Source: Oscillospiraceae bacterium
Lineage (GTDB): Bacteria > Bacillota > Clostridia > Oscillospirales > CAG-272
Assembly (NCBI GenBank): GCA_015065205.1
Contig: SVQS01000055.1
Coordinates: forward strand, 1-10,564
DNA: 10,564 bases
Reading direction: 5' to 3'
Below the pieces are notes generated by a model. The model was not told where the DNA came from and made no database searches. It was given only the letters and a program-made list of their open reading frames with translations. How positions within the stretch are numbered: the first letter of the stretch is position 1; each line of letters starts with the position of its first letter. This document shows positions 6,367 to 10,564 of this stretch, in pieces. A program made the position numbers and the translations under genes.

Positions 6367-7521
6367 ATGGAACAAAACGAAAAGAAGCCACTCCGTATAG
6401 GTCTTTTGGGCTTTGGCTCAATGGGCAAAACACACACCTGGGCTGTGCAAAATCTTCCCTTTTTCTATGGTTCTCTTCCCTTTTCGGCAGAGGTAGTTGG
6501 CGTTTGCACCACCTCACAAGAAAAGAGTGAGCGCGTGGCGCGTGAGTTCGGTATGACGATTGCTACAACCGATGAGGACGTTCTTATCAATTCCCCCGAT
6601 ATTGACGTCATCGACATTTGTACGCCGAATATTTATCACTACGAAACACTCAAAAAAGCGATTGCCGCAGGCAAAAGCGTGCTTTGTGAAAAACCTTTGT
6701 GCGTAAGCGCCGAGGAAGCCGAGGAAATTGCCGCTCTTCCCCTTGCCCCGGGGCAAATTTGTGGAATGGTCTTTAACAACCGTTGGATCGCTCCCGTAAT
6801 GCGCGCAAAGCAACTCATTGACGAGGGGCGCATCGGCCGAATCTTGAGTTTTGAGGGCAAATATTTGCACAACAGCGCAACGGATGTGAGCCGCCCTGCC
6901 GGTTGGAAGCAGGACAGTACCGTTTGCGGCGGCGGTGTGCTCTTTGATCTTGGCTCACACGTCATCGATTTGCTCGGCTTTTTGTGCGGACATCTCTCGG
7001 AAGTAGGCGGTATGAGCCAAATCGGCTACCCTACCCGAAAGGGACGAAACGGAGAAGAATGGGAAACCAACGCGGATGAATCCTTTTACCTTACGGGAAA
7101 AACGAAGGATGGTGCGTGTGGAACGATTACCGTAGGCAAATTGCAGGTTGGCACAAACGACGACCTCTCCTTTGAAATATATGGCGAGAAGGGTGCTTTG
7201 CGCTTCTCCCTGATGGAGCCCAATTGGCTCTACTACTATGACAACACCGCCGCCGATGCCCCCATGGGTGGCATGCGCGGCTTTACAAAAATCGAATGTG
7301 TCGGTCGCTATCCCGACCTGACCTTCCCATCTCCCAAAGCCCCTGCCGGCTGGCTTTACGGTCATCTATCCAGTATGCACGCATTCCTTTCAGCGGTAGC
7401 AGATGGCAAGCCGTTTGCTCCCTCTCTTAACGACGGGCTTTACGTTCAAGAGGTTATGGAAATGGCATACGCTTCTGACCAGATCGGAGGACTACGAATG
7501 GAGGTGCCGCCATGCTCGTAA
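6367..7521 (+). CDS. Gfo/Idh/MocA family NAD(P)-dependent oxidoreductase
   Basis: This is a cytosolic dehydrogenase of the glucose-fructose oxidoreductase/inositol dehydrogenase family, acting on an unidentified sugar, cyclitol or related polyol. It has 384 residues. The N-terminal Rossmann fold (about 9-125) begins IGLLGFGSMGKTH (11-23), and the catalytic-lysine motif CEKP is at 107-110 (Lys109). The C-terminal substrate domain carries GGGVLFDLGSHVIDL (188-202), with Asp194 and His198 in the usual D-x-G-x-H active-site arrangement. All hallmark residues are intact. An in-frame extension to 6247 is rejected because it overlaps the promoter; ATG at 6367 has AAGGAAGG 9 bases upstream. The gene overlaps coaE by 10 bp, and the coaE Shine-Dalgarno lies inside it, so the two are translationally linked. 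No transporter or sugar kinase adjoins it to hint at substrate. Confidence 0.93.
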   Translation: MEQNEKKPLRIGLLGFGSMGKTHTWAVQNLPFFYGSLPFSAEVVGVCTTSQEKSERVAREFGMTIATTDEDVLINSPDIDVIDICTPNIYHYETLKKAIAAGKSVLCEKPLCVSAEEAEEIAALPLAPGQICGMVFNNRWIAPVMRAKQLIDEGRIGRILSFEGKYLHNSATDVSRPAGWKQDSTVCGGGVLFDLGSHVIDLLGFLCGHLSEVGGMSQIGYPTRKGRNGEEWETNADESFYLTGKTKDGACGTITVGKLQVGTNDDLSFEIYGEKGALRFSLMEPNWLYYYDNTAADAPMGGMRGFTKIECVGRYPDLTFPSPKAPAGWLYGHLSSMHAFLSAVADGKPFAPSLNDGLYVQEVMEMAYASDQIGGLRMEVPPCS

Positions 7522-8114
7522 TTGGACTGACCGGTCCTACGGGTGCAGGTAAGGGTGAGGTCGCGGCGATTTTTGCACGTTACGGCATTCCCGTAATCAA
7601 TGCCGACCGCGTTTATCACGAGCTTATTACCCCTCCCTCCTCCTGCTTGCAGGAGTTGGTCGATGCCTTTGGAAAAGAGATTCTCTTGTCCGATGGCAAT
7701 CTTGACCGTCGCGCCCTTGGTGGTATCGTTTTCAATGATCCTGCCGCGCGTGAACGTCTCAACACCATTACACATCGATACGTTATGGAAGAAGTCAAAA
7801 CCCGTATGGAACGATTTCGCCGCGATGGCATTCCCGTTGCCGTATTTGATGCTCCCCAACTTTTTGAGGCAGATGCACACCGCGCTTGCGGTGCTGTGAT
7901 TTCGGTGCTTGCCGACCGTCAACTGCGATTGGAGCGCATTATGATGCGCGACAAAATAACGGCCGAGGCTGCTAGGCGCCGTATTTTGGCACAAAAAAGT
8001 GATGCGTTTTTCAAATCGCACTCCGACTATATTATTGAAAACAACGGAGCGGCAGAGGCGCTTGCCCCTCAAGTGCATGGCATTCTTGTAAAATTGGGGG
8101 TAATTTCCCGATGA
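7512..8114 (+). CDS. coaE: Dephospho-CoA kinase (CoaE)
   Basis: CoaE phosphorylates the ribose 3'-hydroxyl of dephospho-CoA, the last step of coenzyme A synthesis, in the cytosol. It has 200 residues, the usual size. It shows a P-loop GPTGAGKG (8-15), NADRVYHEL (30-38) with the expected general-base Asp32, the core segment FDAPQLFEA (112-120, usually DxPLLFE), the arginine-rich LID region ERIMMRDKITAEAARRRI (141-158), and DYIIEN (172-177). The residue after the P-loop lysine is Gly (codon GGT) where Ser or Thr is normal. The start is backed by GGAGG 7 bases upstream, inside the preceding gene. Its stop overlaps the next ATG (ATGA). Beyond the P-loop change the sequence looks functional. Confidence 0.93.
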   Translation: MLVIGLTGPTGAGKGEVAAIFARYGIPVINADRVYHELITPPSSCLQELVDAFGKEILLSDGNLDRRALGGIVFNDPAARERLNTITHRYVMEEVKTRMERFRRDGIPVAVFDAPQLFEADAHRACGAVISVLADRQLRLERIMMRDKITAEAARRRILAQKSDAFFKSHSDYIIENNGAAEALAPQVHGILVKLGVISR

Positions 8115-8686
8115 AAATCAATGCAAGAAGCTTTGCCATTATTGCCGCGATTCTCGTGCTCTCTATCGGTTTTGGATTCGCCTTTGACGGCATTGCCACT
8201 GCCATTGAGAAAAATCAGTATCCCCTCTCCCCACGTTACGCAAATGACATTCGTGAGGTAGCCGCAGCATACGGCATCCCCGAGGCGATTCTTTGGGCAA
8301 CCGTTAGAACGCAAAGCGGCTTTTCCGCAGATTTAGAAGGAGATGACGGTAGTATCGGCTTGATGCAGCTCACACCCGAAGAATTTGAAATGATACAAAC
8401 CGACATTCTCAAAAAAGCACCCGAGGATGTAGGACTTCTTTATAACCCTCAAAAAAATCTGCAATGCGGTGCGGCATATCTCTCATACCTCTATGAGCGT
8501 TACGGTGTTTGGGAAACGGTGTTTGCCGCCTTTGATACAGGCATCGCCTCGGTAGATGCGTGGCTTGCCAACCCCGAATACGTCACAGAATTGGGAACCC
8601 TGAAAAAAATCCCCGATGCCAAAACCGCTCGCTTTGTGCGCGACGTGGAAAAAGCGCATCAGCTTTACACAAAACTGTATTTTTAA
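8111..8686 (+). CDS. Membrane-anchored lytic-transglycosylase-like (SLT-fold) protein, catalytic Glu replaced
   Basis: This is a 191-residue protein with an N-terminal hydrophobic segment at about 8-27 (signal anchor, no lipobox) and an SLT lysozyme-like domain at about 40-191, presumably outside the membrane at the peptidoglycan. Family signatures are IPEAILWATVRTQSGFS (56-72), GSIGLMQLTPEEF (80-92), NLQCGAAYLSYLYERYG (116-132) and AAFDTGIASVDAWL (139-152). The family normally reads xxESxF at the first motif, with the Glu acting as catalytic acid; here position 68 is Gln (CAA). The AAYNAG motif is also altered to AAFDTG. It may therefore be a weak or non-catalytic wall-binding protein. It starts within the coaE stop codon (4-bp overlap), and a transglycosylase next to coaE is a common Clostridia arrangement. 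The fold assignment is firm; loss of activity is inference. Confidence 0.87.
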   Translation: MKINARSFAIIAAILVLSIGFGFAFDGIATAIEKNQYPLSPRYANDIREVAAAYGIPEAILWATVRTQSGFSADLEGDDGSIGLMQLTPEEFEMIQTDILKKAPEDVGLLYNPQKNLQCGAAYLSYLYERYGVWETVFAAFDTGIASVDAWLANPEYVTELGTLKKIPDAKTARFVRDVEKAHQLYTKLYF

Positions 8687-8719
8687 TTACCAATCCATGC
8701 AAAAAGGAGAACATCAACT

Positions 8720-10096
8720 ATGTCCGAGAACAAAAATCTTCGTTATGAAAAAAAGACCGTTTACGAGCTAGCAGGCGCCAAGGTCGTAGAAGAGGCTTAT
8801 GAATATGCAAAAAATTATGTAAAATATCTTGATGCTTCCAAAACCGAGCGCGAGGCAGTTGTAGAAAGCGTTCGCATTGCCGAGGCAGCAGGCTACCGTG
8901 CATGGAGCTTTGGCGACGCCATCAATGTAGGCGACAAGCTCTATTATAACAACCGCGGCAAGAACATCTTTTTGTTCCGCATCGGTACCGAGAACATCAA
9001 TAACGGCATCCGCATCACCGCCGCACATATCGACTCTCCCCGTCTTGACCTCAAGCCTGTTCCTCTTTATGAGGAGAACGGAATGTCCTTCTTCAAGACC
9101 CACTACTACGGTGGCGTTCGCAAATATCAATGGTTAGCAATGCCCCTCGCTTTGCACGGAGTTGTTGTAAAGCAGGATGGCACGGTTGTTGACGTTGTTA
9201 TCGGTGAGGATGAAACCGACCCCGTAATGTATATCACCGACCTGCTCCCTCACCTCGCACGTGCACAGGGCTCCAAGACCATTAACGAAGTTTTCCAAGC
9301 AGAAAAGCTGAACATTCTGGTTGGCAGCCGCCCCGTTGACGGTGAGGAAAAGGATGCTGTTAAGGCAGGCGTTCTCAACTACCTCAACGAAAAATACGGC
9401 ATTGCCGAGGATGATTTCCTCTCGGCAGAGCTTTCTGTCGTTCCCGCGGCAAAGGCTCGCGACGTTGGCTTTGACCGCTCGATGATTTGCGGCTACGGCC
9501 ACGATGATCGCGTTTGCGCTTACCCCTCGCTCACCGCTATGATCGACAGCACCGACACCACGCACACCGCTATGTGTCTGCTTGTTGACAAAGAAGAGAC
9601 CGGCAGCGACGGCGTTACCGGTATGCAGAGCAGTCTCATCACCGATCTCATCACCGAGATCGCCAAGGCCCTTGGTGGCAATGAAGCGGCCGTACGCGCA
9701 AACTCCAAATGCCTCTCCAGCGACGTTACCGCTGTGTTTGACCCCAACTATGCCGACGTTTACGAGCATCGCAATTCCTCCCTGCTCGGTTGCGGTGTCA
9801 GCATTTGCAAGTACACCGGTAGCGGCGGTAAGGGTGGCACGTCCGACGCAAGTGCCGAGATGGTAGGCTGGACGCGCCGCTTCCTGAACGAAGCAGGCGT
9901 TGTATGGCAGATCTGCGAGCTCGGCAAAACCGACGTTGGTGGCGGCGGAACCGTTGCCAAGTATATGGCAAATCACAACATCGACACCATCGACATCGGT
10001 GTTGGCGTTCTCTCAATGCACGCGCCCTACGAGGTTATCGCAAAGGTAGACCTTTATGAGGCTTACCGCGCATTCAAAGCGTTTTATCAATTTTGA
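8720..10096 (+). CDS. M18 family metalloaminopeptidase (aminopeptidase 1 type)
   Basis: This is a cytosolic dinuclear-metal aminopeptidase of peptidase family M18, which removes N-terminal residues from peptides and forms large multimeric shells in studied members. It has 458 residues, matching the bacterial 'aminopeptidase 1' subgroup. The expected ligands and catalytic residues are visible: His103 in AAHIDSPRLD (101-110), Asp262 in GHDDRV (260-265), Glu292 (catalytic base) and Glu293 in KEETGSDG (291-298), Asp335 in SSDVTAVFD (333-341), and His434 in SMHAP (432-436). The Shine-Dalgarno AAAGGAG lies 10 bases upstream, and the gap to the preceding gene is 33 bp with no promoter, so it probably belongs to the same operon. 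Codon choice leans more to C-ending and AAG lysine codons than in neighbours, which suggests high expression rather than transfer. Confidence 0.96.
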   Translation: MSENKNLRYEKKTVYELAGAKVVEEAYEYAKNYVKYLDASKTEREAVVESVRIAEAAGYRAWSFGDAINVGDKLYYNNRGKNIFLFRIGTENINNGIRITAAHIDSPRLDLKPVPLYEENGMSFFKTHYYGGVRKYQWLAMPLALHGVVVKQDGTVVDVVIGEDETDPVMYITDLLPHLARAQGSKTINEVFQAEKLNILVGSRPVDGEEKDAVKAGVLNYLNEKYGIAEDDFLSAELSVVPAAKARDVGFDRSMICGYGHDDRVCAYPSLTAMIDSTDTTHTAMCLLVDKEETGSDGVTGMQSSLITDLITEIAKALGGNEAAVRANSKCLSSDVTAVFDPNYADVYEHRNSSLLGCGVSICKYTGSGGKGGTSDASAEMVGWTRRFLNEAGVVWQICELGKTDVGGGGTVAKYMANHNIDTIDIGVGVLSMHAPYEVIAKVDLYEAYRAFKAFYQF

Positions 10097-10337
10097 TCCA
10101 AATAAAAATTCACCATAAAGCAACATTTTATAACATTTTTACGCCCATAAGGTGATGTAAATAAGGCTCCCTTGTGTAAAGGGAGCTGTCAGCCGAAAGG
10201 CTGACTGAGGGATTGTTTTCAATAAATCAACTCTTACAATCCCTCCGTCTCGCTCTGCGAGCCACCTCCCTTTGCACAAGGGAGGCAAGATTACAACCAT
10301 CGTTCACTAAATCCATTTTTGAGAAGGGAGGCCTTTG
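10097..10337. other. Intergenic region between M18 aminopeptidase and prfA
   Basis: These 241 bp contain no supported gene. The first 68 bp are AT-rich, with a direct near-repeat (AACATTTT, then AACATTTTT) around 10122-10140 and no classic intrinsic terminator after the aminopeptidase stop. The middle is the 122-bp palindromic element described separately. The last 51 bp lead into the prfA Shine-Dalgarno. TATAAC at 10129-10134 could be a -10 box, but no fitting -35 is seen, so the prfA promoter is unresolved. Confidence 0.6.
10165..10286. repeat. MITE-like composite palindromic repeat
   Basis: A 122-bp imperfect palindrome. The 24-bp ends (10165-10188 and 10263-10286) are inverted copies with 3 mismatches. 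Each end also folds on itself: GCTCCCTT/AAGGGAGC (10166-10173 with 10179-10186) and CCTCCCTT/AAGGGAGG (10265-10272 with 10278-10285). Inside are GTCAGCC-GAAA-GGCTGAC (10188-10205) and CTCGC-TCT-GCGAG (10249-10261). A central perfect 10-bp stem, GAGGGATTGT/ACAATCCCTC (10207-10216 with 10236-10245), closes a 19-base loop. There is no coding capacity. Repeats with CTCCCTTGTG...GGGAG ends and a GAGGGATTGT core are, from memory, abundant in gut Clostridia genomes, so a non-autonomous mobile repeat is the likeliest reading. A role as transcription terminator or mRNA stabiliser is possible. Confidence 0.8.
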
Positions 10338-10564
10338 ATGCTAAACAAATTGCAACAAGCCGAGGATAAATATTTGCACCTGGAGGCCTCGCTCGCCGAT
10401 CCCGTGGTGGCAGGTGATCCTGCGCGCTGTGCGCAGATTGCAAAAGAATATAAATCTCTTACCCCCATCATCGAAAAATACCGCGCGTTCAAATCGGCAC
10501 AGGCACGCATTGACGATGCCCTCTCCCTTTTGGAGGAAGGTGACGATGAATTGCGCGCTTTAGC
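10338..10564 (+). CDS. prfA: Peptide chain release factor 1 (RF1), N-terminal part, cut by window edge
   Basis: RF1 recognises UAA and UAG stop codons on the ribosome and triggers release of the finished protein. Only 75 codons of about 355 are present. The visible part matches the N-terminal coiled helical domain: MLNKLQQAEDKYLHLEASLA (1-20), then DPVVAGDP (21-28), then AKEYKSLTPIIEKYRAFK (35-52), and an acidic LLEEGDDELRAL end. The catalytic GGQ and the PxT codon-recognition motif lie beyond the window, so they cannot be checked. The start has AAGGGAGG 6 bases upstream. RF2 is less likely: its N-terminus differs and it usually carries an early programmed frameshift, not seen here. The preceding palindromic element separates the gene from the aminopeptidase operon. 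Confidence 0.9.
   Translation, partial: MLNKLQQAEDKYLHLEASLADPVVAGDPARCAQIAKEYKSLTPIIEKYRAFKSAQARIDDALSLLEEGDDELRAL

Noticed and set aside
9134..9976. A 280-codon open frame antisense to the M18 aminopeptidase.
   Set aside because: The sense-strand gene has all catalytic residues; the antisense frame is low-complexity Ala/Val/Gly-rich and has no family motif.
10129..10134. TATAAC as the -10 box of a prfA promoter.
   Set aside because: No suitable -35 hexamer at 16-18 bases upstream, in a generally AT-rich stretch.
10165..10286. CRISPR-like repeat array.
   Set aside because: The structure is a single nested palindrome, with no regularly spaced direct repeats or spacers.

Overview
The window looks like ordinary chromosome from a low-to-moderate GC member of the Bacillota, most likely an uncultured gut-type Clostridia (Oscillospirales or a neighbouring order). 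The reasons are the WhiA regulator next to murB and dnaE, a DnaE with a complete PHP metal site and a Firmicutes-type C-terminal tail, strong AAGGAG-type ribosome binding sites, and an M18 aminopeptidase of the 'aminopeptidase 1' type. A palindromic repeat of a kind I recall from gut Clostridia supports this. The taxonomic placement is inference; no rRNA gene is present.

Left part, minus strand (1-6135): transcription runs murB -> whiA -> dnaE -> HAD phosphatase. murB has a near-consensus sigma-A promoter (TTGCAT-17-TATAAT). A 226-bp gap follows, rich in inverted repeats. Then whiA, dnaE and a HAD-family hydrolase are packed tightly (18-bp and 8-bp gaps); the HAD gene runs off the left edge. 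In many Clostridia, rapZ and yvcK lie between murB and whiA; here both are absent from that position. The cluster joins cell-wall precursor synthesis (MurB), a division/chromosome regulator (WhiA) and DNA replication (DnaE).

Middle (6136-6366): a 231-bp divergent intergenic region carries one good sigma-A promoter for each direction.

Right part, plus strand (6367-10564): a Gfo/Idh/MocA oxidoreductase overlaps coaE by 10 bp, coaE overlaps a membrane-anchored lytic-transglycosylase-like gene by 4 bp (ATGA), and an M18 aminopeptidase follows after 33 bp. These four probably form one operon. A 241-bp gap with a 122-bp multi-hairpin, MITE-like element separates them from the start of prfA (release factor 1), which is cut by the right edge.

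The window is mostly conserved housekeeping DNA, and I see no phage, CRISPR, defence or toxin-antitoxin system. The points most worth checking are the lytic-transglycosylase-like protein with Gln at the expected catalytic Glu, the MITE-like element before prfA, the structured murB-whiA gap without rapZ/yvcK, and a CoaE whose P-loop ends GKG instead of GKS/T.
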